DNA of 64,000 nt from a virus, in the IMG/VR virus record IMGVR_UViG_3300025520_000001, positions 108,624-172,623 of that record. One strand, written 5' to 3'. The position numbers were made by a program, and so were the translations under genes. This document shows, piece by piece, positions 41,991 to 51,691 of this stretch (within the stretch, counting starts at the first letter, position 1; every line of letters starts with the position of its first letter). A model generated the notes under the pieces. It saw only the letters and a program-made list of their open reading frames with translations, was not told the DNA's origin and made no database searches.

Positions 41991-43169
41991 ATGTCAGACA
42001 AACTTAAGAAGCCAAAGCGTCGCAAGGGCGACATGAACAAGGAAGAAATGCTGGAAGTTACTCCAGACGGTAAGCAAGAGATCGTCGAGGGTAAAGAGCC
42101 TTTGAAGCTCAGCGTGCGCTGGTCTAAGCTCAAGAAGGCGCTCAATCACGAGAAGGCGTTTATGGATCTCGAGGCACAAATGGAAGCGCAACCACAGCCT
42201 CAGCCTGATGATGCAGCCGCAATGCAAGGCGGAACCCCACCAGAGCAAGAAGAGCAAACACAGGAACCTCCTTTCGAAGGACAGGAGAACGAGGGTGACG
42301 CGCCCGAAATGCCTCCGGAGGAAGGGGATGATCAGCAAATGCTGCCTGATGGTGATGAAGCCGACTCCGAAGCAGTGTCAGCTGCTCCCGAAGATGAAGG
42401 ACAAGATGTACAGCCGCAAGAAGAAATGCCGGAAGATGGTAATGGAGATCCCAACGTTGATCCTCAAGAGCTTGTTGATTCATTGAAAGAGGAAGGCTAC
42501 TCAGATCAGGAAATCGCGTACATTGTTCATGGACACTTAGCACCTGAGATCGACGAGACGCAGGCGGCTAAGGCCGAAGCCACGCGAGCCATGTCGCATA
42601 TAGATGTTCAGAGTGCAACTAAGGATGCTGATTTGCAGCACTCCCACAATGCAGAAAGCTTGGCATTAGAGCGCGAGCACAAGAAGCGCATGCAGGATCT
42701 AGAGTTTGAGGCCGCTCAGAAAAAGCATGCTCTAATTGACCAGGATGCTGCGCATAAACAGAGAATGTCAGACGTGGAGTATCAGCGTGCCCAGCAGCAG
42801 CCAGATCCGGCTTCATTGGAAGTGGAGCATAAGAAGCGTATGCTAGATGTAGAGTACGAAAGAGCCCGCAAAGAAGCTCTTGCTCCGGATGGCTCTGAGG
42901 ATGATGCTGAAGTTAATAAGCAAATGAAGCAACTTGAAATAGAGAAAAAGCGTTTGGATCTTAAGTTGCGTCAAGAAGAGATGAAACTAGAACTTGAATT
43001 TAAGAAGCGTGAGCAAGAACTTAAACTTAAGTTGATGGAGCAGCAGATTAAGGAGCAGGCGAAGCAGAAGGGTGAGATTTCAAGTATTCGCCACGAGCAG
43101 CGTTTAGCTGAAGCTAAGAAACCACCCGAGAAGAAGCCGCTAAAGAAGAGTGAGGAAGAAAATGACTAA
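41991..43169 (+). CDS. Long coiled-coil protein with HKKRM repeats
   Basis: The protein has 392 residues. Residues 60 to 170 are acidic and rich in Pro, Gln and Glu. Residues 210 to 385 are an almost uninterrupted coiled coil with a repeat built on H-K-[KQ]-R-M-x-D-[LV]-E-[FY] at least three times. The start at 41991 has AAGGA before it. Likely a virion-internal rod or scaffold-like protein. It overlaps the next gene by 8 nt. Confidence 0.5.
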   Translation: MSDKLKKPKRRKGDMNKEEMLEVTPDGKQEIVEGKEPLKLSVRWSKLKKALNHEKAFMDLEAQMEAQPQPQPDDAAAMQGGTPPEQEEQTQEPPFEGQENEGDAPEMPPEEGDDQQMLPDGDEADSEAVSAAPEDEGQDVQPQEEMPEDGNGDPNVDPQELVDSLKEEGYSDQEIAYIVHGHLAPEIDETQAAKAEATRAMSHIDVQSATKDADLQHSHNAESLALEREHKKRMQDLEFEAAQKKHALIDQDAAHKQRMSDVEYQRAQQQPDPASLEVEHKKRMLDVEYERARKEALAPDGSEDDAEVNKQMKQLEIEKKRLDLKLRQEEMKLELEFKKREQELKLKLMEQQIKEQAKQKGEISSIRHEQRLAEAKKPPEKKPLKKSEEEND

Positions 43170-43668
43170 GGATGAAATCAACAGGGAGCTAGGCGACTTA
43201 ATTTATCGCTTCAAGGTGCTCAAGAAGGCCTTGGCAGAGGAAGAGAAAGGCCTTTCACCGATTGAAAAGGCTATGCAGGAAACTGCCAGGGCCTTCAGCA
43301 AGCCTACTCCTAGGCTTACACGTGAGCAAGTTCTAGTTAAAGCTAAAGAATTAGCTGAACAGCAGCATGCACAGAGACTTGCCAACCAGTTACAGAAGAC
43401 TGGTATTCTTGGCGGCCGCCCACCTCCGCGCCAGCCGACTAGCGAAGAGATGGCCATGGCTGCTCAGAATATGTGGGCTCAGCAGAATGGTTTTTCAACT
43501 CAAGAAGAGATGAACAAGGCTGAGGCTCAATGGGGCAATGGCATTAATAATTGGCTAGTTGAAGCGTCTAAGCCAATTAGTCAGAGATTTAAGAGTGAAG
43601 AAGAAGAACGGCAGTATTGGGATAATATAAAGATAAATGATAGTGGTCGCGGTAACGAAGGTTTTTAA
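43162..43668 (+). CDS. Helical Gln/Ala-rich protein, unknown
   Basis: The protein has 168 residues, helical, with a Gly/Pro break (ILGGRPPPRQP) in the middle and a Trp-rich second half. It is coupled to the coiled-coil gene. A hairpin (43678 to 43697, GCCTGTGA with TCACAGGC, no T-run) follows it. No family is recognised. Confidence 0.45.
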   Translation: MTKDEINRELGDLIYRFKVLKKALAEEEKGLSPIEKAMQETARAFSKPTPRLTREQVLVKAKELAEQQHAQRLANQLQKTGILGGRPPPRQPTSEEMAMAAQNMWAQQNGFSTQEEMNKAEAQWGNGINNWLVEASKPISQRFKSEEEERQYWDNIKINDSGRGNEGF

Positions 43669-43722
43669 GTCATAAGAGCCTGTGAATGGTCACAGGCGTT
43701 GGGGCCGTAAGGAGCTGATTTT

Positions 43723-44448
43723 ATGTTAGAGAAGCGTTTTTCAGCAGTACCTCCACAACTTTTTGCGGCCAATGGTGCCACTAATGGCGTAGCTGTTATC
43801 TCCGACTCATCCTTATTTAAGGTTAAGCAAGTTGTTATAGTTGCTTCTAATACACAGCCTAACTTAGAACTTGAAGTAAAGAACGTCCTTTCTTCTACGC
43901 AGATTGTAGTCGGGCCTCGTACAGGCAATATTTTTGCCACGACAGATATATCTTCTTACTTAACGGTTGATGGTGCCAATGTTTTTGCTAATGAGCAGAA
44001 GCGCCCCACCATCGCTGGAGATGAGATTACACGCTCCACGTATGAAGAAGAGCCCACAGTAGCCAATCGGACTATTTTAGTTGACCAGTTTGGCAATAAA
44101 ATTACTGAAGATAACCCGCTTCCTACGAGTGCAGTAGTTAATCTCGGTGATATTACAATCGGCGCTGTTAGCCAAGGTGAGCCCAATACTGCAGATAATG
44201 CTTGGCCAGTTAAGATATCTGGTGGAGTTGATGCTGTCGGTATTTCTACCGTAGATACTGCAAAGGCGCTGAAGGTGGATGTAGTTCGTTCAGAGTTTGT
44301 TGCTAAGACCACATCGTTTACTTATACGCCTAGTGGTGATGTTGAGACAATTGAAACCACTATCGGAAATAAGAAACGTGTTGAACAGTTTACGTATAAT
44401 GGCCAAGGCGACTTAATTACTCTAGCGGTAACAATAGAGGACGTGTAA
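43723..44448 (+). CDS. Beta-rich structural-type protein
   Basis: The protein has 241 residues, Val/Thr/Asn-rich with many short strands (QVVIVASNTQPNLELEVKNV) and few charged clusters. AAGGAG lies before the ATG. Position before the large fibre-like genes suggests a tail or baseplate accessory role. No family is recognised. Confidence 0.45.
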   Translation: MLEKRFSAVPPQLFAANGATNGVAVISDSSLFKVKQVVIVASNTQPNLELEVKNVLSSTQIVVGPRTGNIFATTDISSYLTVDGANVFANEQKRPTIAGDEITRSTYEEEPTVANRTILVDQFGNKITEDNPLPTSAVVNLGDITIGAVSQGEPNTADNAWPVKISGGVDAVGISTVDTAKALKVDVVRSEFVAKTTSFTYTPSGDVETIETTIGNKKRVEQFTYNGQGDLITLAVTIEDV

Positions 44449-44463
44449 TTTAACTTGTAGGGT

Positions 44464-44472
44464 TGTTATAAT
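44464..44472 (+). promoter_or_regulatory. Extended -10 promoter (TGTTATAAT)
   Basis: A perfect TGnTATAAT in the 74-nt gap after the preceding gene, 50 nt before the ATG at 44523. The leader contains a T-rich tract and GGAG. It probably drives the fibre-gene block. Confidence 0.45.
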
Positions 44473-44522
44473 CTTATTATTATTCTAGTTTTTTGTTCTA
44501 GTTTTTCGTCTCGGAGAGTAAT

Positions 44523-46646
44523 ATGGCCATTGCAGATGATTTTAGCGTTGCAGCAAACGGTAACATTAGATACGTAGGTTCAGGTGCCACATATACAGTT
44601 ATCGCCTTCCATCGTTGGCTGGGAGACTTGATGGACGACGCGCAGGCTGCTGGCAACGATATCCTCGATATCACTGATGCTACAGCTTCTGAACGCGCTA
44701 CAGACAACCTTATTACTCTAAATAGCCCATATAACATTGATGACTACGCAGCTCGGTTCCTCTTTGATGGTTCTATTGTTCAGGATGGCGGAAATACTAT
44801 CTATGACGGTATCGTTTGCTTTGCTCCTGCAAACACATACCTGCAGATCCTGCAGAACGCCAAGATACTCTCTCCTAATTTTTGGACTACAAGTTATAAT
44901 GCTGACGTTGCTCAAGGTATTAGCCATCGCTTCATGATTAAGGTTCGTACGGGTGGCTCGGACATAGATGGCCGCCGAATTATCGGCCAAACTCGTGAAG
45001 TTGGTAAGACGTTCTCAGAATTCCGCATTAACGGCACGTCACGTGGTAACAACGTGCTTGCCTTGCAGTTCTCGGATGACCTTAACAATGCTACCACTGA
45101 GTCGGTTATTAAGAGCTGGACGACTATCTCTAATACAGAAGGATATCGCTTGATCGACGTTAACAACGATACTGTTAACGAAGCATATTACTCAGAGTGG
45201 AATCGCGCTATTTATAGTATTAACCAGCTTTATGAGCGTGCCAAGTACCTCTCTCGCCGTGGCACTGTCGAGACGAGCTGTGCTGACGTAGGTTCTAACT
45301 TCCAGCTCGGCAACGGCACCATTACGCGCCAGGGCCAGTCATTCGCTAACGGGAGCAATCCTCAGTATCTTGTCCGTGCATACTTTCAGCTTCAAAAGGT
45401 TCTTGCTCCCACAGGTACAGTGACTGCTACGCTGTATGCACACTCGGGTACTTTTGGAACTAGCTCAGTCGGCACGGGTTCTGCTCTTGCCACTTCAGAT
45501 GCAGTAGATCTTTCTAGCATCACAACTTCCTATGCGCCCGTAGAGTTTTACTTTTCGACTCCATTTGAAATGGTAGCCAGCACAAACTACGTACTCGCTG
45601 TTGAATATTCGGGCGGCAACGGTACAAACTATCTTAACGTACGCGGACTTGCTTCCTCAGGAACGCATGCCGGCAACCGATCACAATATACTGGTTCTTG
45701 GGCAGCCACTGCAACTGATGATCTTAACTTCAGCATCCAGACTTCAAACAAGCTCTACACGGTTCCTGGTGAACTCTTCCGTGGAGTAACTCACGAGCTC
45801 AATATGACAACTCCGCGTTCCGGTACGTTCTCAGCCGTTGAGCGTATTACTTGGCCTGGTGGTGGATCAGGCATCTTGATTGCTGTTGATTCTGCCGCTG
45901 CATCGACAAAGATGTGGATTCAGGTTCTAGCGGGAGTTGCGCCTACTGCAGGTCAGTTGATTACTGGCGTCACTTCAGCTGCCACAGGAACCACTACTGG
46001 TGCTCCGGTTGAGCGTTCGCTATCATATCCGTTTATTGGTGCTTCCACGGGCTCAGCAATCATCGGCGGCTACGGTGTCGGAGTAGAGTACACAGATCTC
46101 ACTGCAGCTGACAAGCTCTTTGATCTTACAAACACACAGCGCGTTCCGCCTAACAATGTTACGTTTACAGTACAAGGACTTGTTGTTGGCGAAGATCGCG
46201 TACTTGTTGGTCCCGGTTCGGGCGGCAACTTACTCACAAACCAGCTCCTACTTAACGCTACACTTACAGGCGCAGCAGTAACTTCATTGGTAGTTCAGTC
46301 GGCCATCCCGTCAGATACTCCGTCTTCAGGCACGATACGCGTAAAATGTGACAGCGGCATTTATAAGCGTATCGCGTACTCGTCGTTTACAGGCTCGACC
46401 TTTACTATCGCATCAACTGATTTTAGCACCGATAACGCGACAGTGGGCACTGATGTATTTATTAGTTACATTGACAAGCTTGCGACAGCGACTTCTGAGT
46501 CATTCACTGTTGTTTACTCTTCAGATCGTTCGCTGTTCGTGCGTGTTCGCGACGGCGCAGCGTCGCCTATCAAGACGTTTGAAACAACAGGTACACTAGG
46601 TTCGGCCGGCGGCTCCGCTACAGCGATTCGTACATCAGACGCGTAA
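44523..46646 (+). CDS. Large virion protein, probable fibre component
   Basis: The protein has 707 residues. The N-terminal 250 (FHRWLGDLMDDAQAAGNDIL and YNIDDYAARFLFDGSI) form a domain found in phage tail or surface proteins. The rest is Ser/Thr/Gly-rich and beta-type, including a possible carbohydrate-binding jelly roll (ATLYAHSGTFGTSSVG, VLAVEYSGG). There are no enzyme motifs. A receptor-binding or surface role is likely. Confidence 0.55.
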   Translation: MAIADDFSVAANGNIRYVGSGATYTVIAFHRWLGDLMDDAQAAGNDILDITDATASERATDNLITLNSPYNIDDYAARFLFDGSIVQDGGNTIYDGIVCFAPANTYLQILQNAKILSPNFWTTSYNADVAQGISHRFMIKVRTGGSDIDGRRIIGQTREVGKTFSEFRINGTSRGNNVLALQFSDDLNNATTESVIKSWTTISNTEGYRLIDVNNDTVNEAYYSEWNRAIYSINQLYERAKYLSRRGTVETSCADVGSNFQLGNGTITRQGQSFANGSNPQYLVRAYFQLQKVLAPTGTVTATLYAHSGTFGTSSVGTGSALATSDAVDLSSITTSYAPVEFYFSTPFEMVASTNYVLAVEYSGGNGTNYLNVRGLASSGTHAGNRSQYTGSWAATATDDLNFSIQTSNKLYTVPGELFRGVTHELNMTTPRSGTFSAVERITWPGGGSGILIAVDSAAASTKMWIQVLAGVAPTAGQLITGVTSAATGTTTGAPVERSLSYPFIGASTGSAIIGGYGVGVEYTDLTAADKLFDLTNTQRVPPNNVTFTVQGLVVGEDRVLVGPGSGGNLLTNQLLLNATLTGAAVTSLVVQSAIPSDTPSSGTIRVKCDSGIYKRIAYSSFTGSTFTIASTDFSTDNATVGTDVFISYIDKLATATSESFTVVYSSDRSLFVRVRDGAASPIKTFETTGTLGSAGGSATAIRTSDA

Positions 46647-46666
46647 GCAGTAGGGGAGGGAACTCA

Positions 46667-49600
46667 ATGGCTCGTATTCGAGATTCAGCTGTTACTATCA
46701 ATTCTGTGGCCACAGCGAGCATGGTGTGTGAGATGCCAACACATCAGTCGGGAGACCTACTTGTTGCATTTGTGGCCAAGGATCTTGCTGCTGCTTTTAC
46801 AACACCGGCATCATGGAGTGCAGTTCAGACTGTTATTAGTGCTGGTGCAGGTGGTGGTGTATACACAAAGAGAGCAGCGAGTTCCTCGGAAACTGTGACT
46901 TTTGCACTCACCTCAGCTCCTTGTTGCGCACTTGTTGTTGCGGTGCAAGGTGTGTTCGGTACAACGGCAACAGACGGCATTAGTGCATCTGGTAACACAG
47001 TCGCAGACGACACTACGCTTCCATTTGCTTCTGCGAGCTGCACTCCTACGCACAATGGTTGTTTGGTAATGAGTGGACTGATTACAGACTCTGGTATCGG
47101 TCCATTTGCGCAAGCTGGATGGGTTAATGCTTTCGCTGGTGACACGGGGGCGAATAGTCTCTGTGTCTCATATACTCTTCAAGGTACAGCAGGTGCTATC
47201 GCGGGTCCGAGTCACTGGGCCGCTGCAGCAGACGATACACGCGCTGTAATTATTGCTTTGCGAGACGATGGTACTTCAAACTTACGCGAGACATATGTGT
47301 CTCGTTCTACTGTGCCTGCAACTCTCTTAATGCCAATGGTTGGAGCTACAGCCGGTGATGCCGGTACATGGGTGGCTGCCGCGAGCATTACACATACAAG
47401 TCTTGGCGGTAAGACAGTTACGGGAGTTGCGGTTGCTGCAGCTGCAGACTCTGGATATAACCCATTTCACGCTGCGGCTCGATCTGCGGGATCGTCATCT
47501 ACTACTAACCTTGCTCATACTGAATTTACACCAACTGCCGCATACAACCTAACAACGGGTTCAGGCGTATTGTTTGGTACTTGGCGTCCTCAAGTACCTC
47601 GAGACTACATTGACATGGGATCTGCTGTACGTGGCGGCGTTTACGTTGACCTAGCAGGTGCGACTCCTAATACTACATATTCAGCTTGGGTTGTAGGAGC
47701 ACAATTCAGTGCAACAACAGATCCATCGAACCGCCAAAACTTTGCCATTCAGGTTGCACAGACTTCTGATACGCGTTTCGCGAATGCTGGTACTGTTACA
47801 CTAACTTCAGTTCCTCGTGTGGCTTTTGGGTCTTCGGGATATTACGGTGCGTGTTCCATCGAATGGAGCCAACTTGTAATGCTCAATGAGACCGTAACTC
47901 TTGGTGGGACTTCTGCTAACCCGATTGACTTTGATCGCTTTGTAAATGCCGTGAACCGCGGATCAGGTGACATTCCTGTGCTTGTTCGCGCTGGTGCAGC
48001 TGTAACATGCTGGACACGTCTGCGTTTCGGCGGCGAAGATTCAACCCATGTTTCCTTTGATCTACAGACTTTTCAGTACCCCAGGAAGGCAGATGAAATC
48101 GACTACTTAGATTTTCATGTGGATAATAATCACCTGGGATTTGAGTTTTACGGTCTTGCTGGCGATTCGCTTCGCTTTACCAACTGCGTATTTACATCAG
48201 ACTCACCGTATTATTGGCGCTTTAACGCTAGCCATTCTGGTTCTGCTACGCTTAATTTTGCAGGTTCAACAGTTGTGCGCGCGACAGTAACGTTGCGTTC
48301 AACTGTAACACTCAACCGTACGACGTTTGTAAGCTGTCCTTCGTTTACGCAGAATGCAGCTACACTCACATCATGTTCATTCTCTTCTTCGCCGGTAACC
48401 TCTGACAACCCAACACTCATTTCGGCTGCAACCTTCACATCGGCGGGCACGGGGCACGGACTCATCATTACAACGCCAGGTACCTATACGCTTACAAATG
48501 ATACGTTCACTGGATTTGCTGGAACTGACGGTTCGACGGGCAACGAGGCAATCTATAATAACTCAGGTGGTGCAGTAACGCTTAATATTGTCGGTGGTAC
48601 TACACCGTCAGTGCGCAACGGCGCTGGCGCCTCAACGTCGCTAATAGTAAACCCTGTTACGACATCACTAACTGTTAGAGATCAAATTAGCAATGCCGCA
48701 ATACAGAGTGCACGTGCACTCTTATTGGCCGCAGATAATACGGGTCCGCTTCCCTATAACGTAACTGTGACAGTTGCAGGTTCAACTGAAAATGCAGTGG
48801 TATTTGATGCGTATGCTGATCGTCTTATTGGCAGCAACGTTCCTTCTTCTGACACCAATTACACAATGAGCTGTTGGGTACGACTTGATTCAGCACCACT
48901 AGCGTCATTCACTTCTGTTCCTCTTGCTCTCACACGTGGATCTGGTGGCGATTATGCTCACACCATTTCGATTAATGAGAACCTACAAATGTCAATTATT
49001 GACAACTTGGGCGGAACGGTCGTTAGAACTTTGGCGCTAGGAACATGGTATTACCTTGCGCATACAGTGTCTGGTGGCACCACTACACTATTCTCCCGCG
49101 CTGCCAATGAAGCCTCTTTCTCGTCCGGAACTAAGACAACAGTTACAGGCCCTTGGACACCCACGCAATTGAATATCTCAGGTTGGGATGTGTTTGGTAC
49201 TGCTGTCCGAGGTCGCATGGCACATGTGCGAATCTGGAATCGTGTGTTAACCACGACAGAGTTGTTGGCTGAATCACTATCACGCACTCCAGTATCTTCA
49301 ACGAACTTACTAGGTGCTTGGGCATTAGCTGGTAGTGCGGCTCGTGCAACTGCTATTAACGGTTCTGCACTCACTGATGCCTCGACCGGCCCATGGGGCA
49401 CAGATTTAGGCCCCATTACACTAGCAACTGTGACTCATAACTCTCATAATGTTAGCACTGGCCAAAAGATGCTTATTAAGGGTGCAAACGAAATCGAGTA
49501 CAATGGAGTTAAGGCTGTAACCGTGGTTAATGCCAACTCATATACATATCCCGCAATTGGAGCAACTGTAACTCCTGCCACTGGTACGATCAAATCAACT

Positions 49601-49795
49601 GGAGTTGTGTTAGAAGGTGTAACAGACGCCAGCGGCGTCCTATCTGAAGTTCGAAGCTGGAGTGCATCACAGCCAGTTACTGGGCGAATTCGTCGGGCTA
49701 CCACTGGTACGCTTTATAGAACAGGCACTGTGACGGGTACGGTGAGCAATACGAGTGGTTTTAGTGCTACAGTGCTTCTAATCAGAGACGAATAA
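46667..49795 (+). CDS. Giant adhesin-like protein with beta-helix and LamG domain
   Basis: The 1042-residue protein has an N-terminal beta-sandwich region, then Thr/Ser-rich repeats with beta-helix turns (RFTNCVFTSDSPYYWRFN) near 500 to 700. Near 720 to 880 is a concanavalin-A/LamG domain (MSCWVRLDSAPL, LGTWYYLAHTVSGG, GRMAHVRIWNRVLTTTEL), the fold that binds glycans. It most likely recognises the host surface. GGAGGG lies before the ATG, and two small partner genes follow. Confidence 0.65.
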   Translation: MARIRDSAVTINSVATASMVCEMPTHQSGDLLVAFVAKDLAAAFTTPASWSAVQTVISAGAGGGVYTKRAASSSETVTFALTSAPCCALVVAVQGVFGTTATDGISASGNTVADDTTLPFASASCTPTHNGCLVMSGLITDSGIGPFAQAGWVNAFAGDTGANSLCVSYTLQGTAGAIAGPSHWAAAADDTRAVIIALRDDGTSNLRETYVSRSTVPATLLMPMVGATAGDAGTWVAAASITHTSLGGKTVTGVAVAAAADSGYNPFHAAARSAGSSSTTNLAHTEFTPTAAYNLTTGSGVLFGTWRPQVPRDYIDMGSAVRGGVYVDLAGATPNTTYSAWVVGAQFSATTDPSNRQNFAIQVAQTSDTRFANAGTVTLTSVPRVAFGSSGYYGACSIEWSQLVMLNETVTLGGTSANPIDFDRFVNAVNRGSGDIPVLVRAGAAVTCWTRLRFGGEDSTHVSFDLQTFQYPRKADEIDYLDFHVDNNHLGFEFYGLAGDSLRFTNCVFTSDSPYYWRFNASHSGSATLNFAGSTVVRATVTLRSTVTLNRTTFVSCPSFTQNAATLTSCSFSSSPVTSDNPTLISAATFTSAGTGHGLIITTPGTYTLTNDTFTGFAGTDGSTGNEAIYNNSGGAVTLNIVGGTTPSVRNGAGASTSLIVNPVTTSLTVRDQISNAAIQSARALLLAADNTGPLPYNVTVTVAGSTENAVVFDAYADRLIGSNVPSSDTNYTMSCWVRLDSAPLASFTSVPLALTRGSGGDYAHTISINENLQMSIIDNLGGTVVRTLALGTWYYLAHTVSGGTTTLFSRAANEASFSSGTKTTVTGPWTPTQLNISGWDVFGTAVRGRMAHVRIWNRVLTTTELLAESLSRTPVSSTNLLGAWALAGSAARATAINGSALTDASTGPWGTDLGPITLATVTHNSHNVSTGQKMLIKGANEIEYNGVKAVTVVNANSYTYPAIGATVTPATGTIKSTGVVLEGVTDASGVLSEVRSWSASQPVTGRIRRATTGTLYRTGTVTGTVSNTSGFSATVLLIRDE

Positions 49796-49797
49796 TC

Positions 49798-50001
49798 ATG
49801 AGCGACATTAATAAGAGAAATGCTGAAACCGTACGTCTTACTTTAGAAAGTATGAATAAGAAAATTGCTGACCAGCAAATCCAAATTAATGGGTTGCAGT
49901 CAACTATTAGTACACTTAACAATCAGTTAAATGAAGTTCAGCAAATACTCAATATCATGCGCGCTAAACAGGGCGGTAGAGGTCCGACTGTAAAGGAATA
50001 A
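49798..50001 (+). CDS. Short coiled-coil protein
   Basis: The protein has 67 residues, nearly all a heptad-repeat coiled coil (NGLQSTISTLNNQLNEVQQI), with a Gly/Lys end. It lies between two fibre-type genes, 2 nt after the giant adhesin, and may trimerise or chaperone a fibre. Confidence 0.5.
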   Translation: MSDINKRNAETVRLTLESMNKKIADQQIQINGLQSTISTLNNQLNEVQQILNIMRAKQGGRGPTVKE

Positions 50002-50004
50002 GCT

Positions 50005-51126
50005 ATGGCTATTACTATTAACTGGGATGCCCGAGAGATTTTTATTCCAAAATCAGACCTTACGTTGATTCAATCTGTTCCCACTGAAATTCGTGAGATA
50101 GATTTGGATTTTTTACGGTTAACTCTCAAAAGTCTTGAAGACGATGAAACTGGAATGCTATTCCCAGCGACTCATAACCACGTTGCTCCTATTGCAGTAG
50201 GAGGAGTCTCTCTTGCTCGCGTAGTAGAGTTAATAAACGATTACACGATAACTTTTGAAGATGGTAATTACGCAGTGAACATTGTTGGAGGCAACTCCAA
50301 TGTAGGCGATCGAGTAAACGTCAACCAAGTGTCTGTGCGCTCTGCTAACTCTGCTGGTCTTGTGCAGAGCTCTGAAATTGAGTTTTCTAGCTTCCAGAAT
50401 GCAGTGTGGCTAAATCAAGCCAATGGATCAATTGGAACCCTGTATCCTAAGGGTACAGCCATGCAGCCAGTTAACAGTTTATTAGACGCCCAATTAATAG
50501 CTTCCTTACGTGGCTTTAATACCTTTCGTATTCTGGGGATGTATACTAGTTTAGGAACAGAAATTCAGAATGGGGGTCATTTTCTCGGATCAAACCTCAA
50601 TTATGACCGCATCATGATTACTCCGGGAACTCAGATAGTTGGTGGTCAGTATGAAAAACTGTGGATAAAGGGAGATGCTATGGGTGGCACTTTCCAAGAG
50701 TGCTTTATTGAAGACTGTATGACACTGCTAGGCGGAGCCAAAGACTGTGGTTTTCTTGGAACATGCTCGTTTATTAATGCGCCCCCAAATGTCTTTCAGT
50801 TTTTTGATTGCCACGTAACCAATAGTGACAACCCGATTGCGACTTTGAATTTCATACCTTCGATTACGGTCCTTATGCATCGATGCTCGGGGCGCTGGCT
50901 TCTGCGCAATGTCACTGCCGGAGTGCATGTTCTAAACATGGCTGGTGCAGAAATAGACCTAGATTCTTCTTGTACTGGAGGAACTGTAATAGTTCGAGGC
51001 AGTGCACTGATAACTGGGGCACCTGCCGGCACTACAGTCGTTGACGCCACCGGAGTCTTTGACGATCCTAACGCAAGTATCGAAAAGATCTTGAAACTGA
51101 GCAAGTTAACCTTTGCTCGCTCTTAA
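50005..51126 (+). CDS. Conserved phage structural protein with beta-helix C-terminus
   Basis: The protein has 373 residues. The N-terminal half (NWDAREIFIPKSDL, EIREIDLDFLRLTLKSLED, THNHVAPIAVGGVSLARVVE) has a pattern I have seen in structural proteins of many environmental tailed phages, where it ends a fibre or baseplate gene cluster. The C-terminal part has beta-helix-like turns. The exact role is unknown. AAGGA precedes the ATG. Confidence 0.55.
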   Translation: MAITINWDAREIFIPKSDLTLIQSVPTEIREIDLDFLRLTLKSLEDDETGMLFPATHNHVAPIAVGGVSLARVVELINDYTITFEDGNYAVNIVGGNSNVGDRVNVNQVSVRSANSAGLVQSSEIEFSSFQNAVWLNQANGSIGTLYPKGTAMQPVNSLLDAQLIASLRGFNTFRILGMYTSLGTEIQNGGHFLGSNLNYDRIMITPGTQIVGGQYEKLWIKGDAMGGTFQECFIEDCMTLLGGAKDCGFLGTCSFINAPPNVFQFFDCHVTNSDNPIATLNFIPSITVLMHRCSGRWLLRNVTAGVHVLNMAGAEIDLDSSCTGGTVIVRGSALITGAPAGTTVVDATGVFDDPNASIEKILKLSKLTFARS

Positions 51127-51137
51127 GTCTAAGCCCC

Positions 51138-51146
51138 TGATAGAGT
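51138..51146 (+). promoter_or_regulatory. Possible promoter box TGATAGAGT
   Basis: This is the same 9-mer as at 26845. It lies 55 nt before the ATG at 51202, in the gap after the preceding structural gene. No -35 is seen. Confidence 0.25.
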
Positions 51147-51201
51147 TAATGGGATGGTTCCCTGGCCCTGCCAGTGGTTCCTATGACAAGGAGAAGTTCA
51201 T

Positions 51202-51621
51202 ATGGCTCTATCAGCAAAAGCACGCAAACGTTTAGAAGCAGCACTAGCCCGGCGCTCCGAGGCTACCGAAATCTCGAATCTCGTGGATGACTTGGATCTA
51301 CGCGCGACTGCGGTCGTAGCTGACCCCGGCACTGGCGCGGCAATTCCGGTTACCCGCTCTGCATCTATTGCTATCACTACAGCAGCAGCTGAGACTAACA
51401 CGCTCGCTATCCCCACCTTTCTAGGTCAGCGTCTTTCGCTCTGCCTAGATGTTCGGGTTGGTGGCGATCGAGTTATTACCTCTGCTGCTCGCATCAATAC
51501 TGCAGGTAACACTGTTATTACCATGAATACTGCTGGTGATGCAATCATCTTGGAAGCTATCAAGATTGGCGGCGCTCTACGTTGGCAGGTTGTGGTGAAC
51601 GACGGCTGCACGCTTTCCTAA
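51202..51621 (+). CDS. Small protein with spike-type N-terminal anchor
   Basis: The protein has 139 residues. The N-terminus (MALSAKARKRLEAALARRSEATEI) matches the anchor of the beta-helix genes at 30117 and 31584 (LS-x2-AR[KR]RL, then EI). The rest is a short Ala/Thr/Val beta domain without a helix. It may be a fibre without a receptor domain, or a cap. A terminator follows. Confidence 0.5.
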   Translation: MALSAKARKRLEAALARRSEATEISNLVDDLDLRATAVVADPGTGAAIPVTRSASIAITTAAAETNTLAIPTFLGQRLSLCLDVRVGGDRVITSAARINTAGNTVITMNTAGDAIILEAIKIGGALRWQVVVNDGCTLS

Positions 51622-51639
51622 GCAATCCTGTTTAGAAAC

Positions 51640-51670
51640 AATAAAGGCCCAACTTTGTTGGGCCTTTATT
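51640..51670. terminator. Bidirectional rho-independent terminator
   Basis: A 14-bp stem (AATAAAGGCCCAAC with GTTGGGCCTTTATT) with a 3-nt loop between convergent genes. A/T-rich flanks let it work on both strands. Confidence 0.85.
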
Positions 51671-51691
51671 ATTAAGCACGGCTATAACTGT

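Noticed and set aside
43678-43697. Hairpin GCCTGTGA/TCACAGGC as a terminator
   Set aside because: No T-run on either side and the following gene starts soon after; kept only as a remark.
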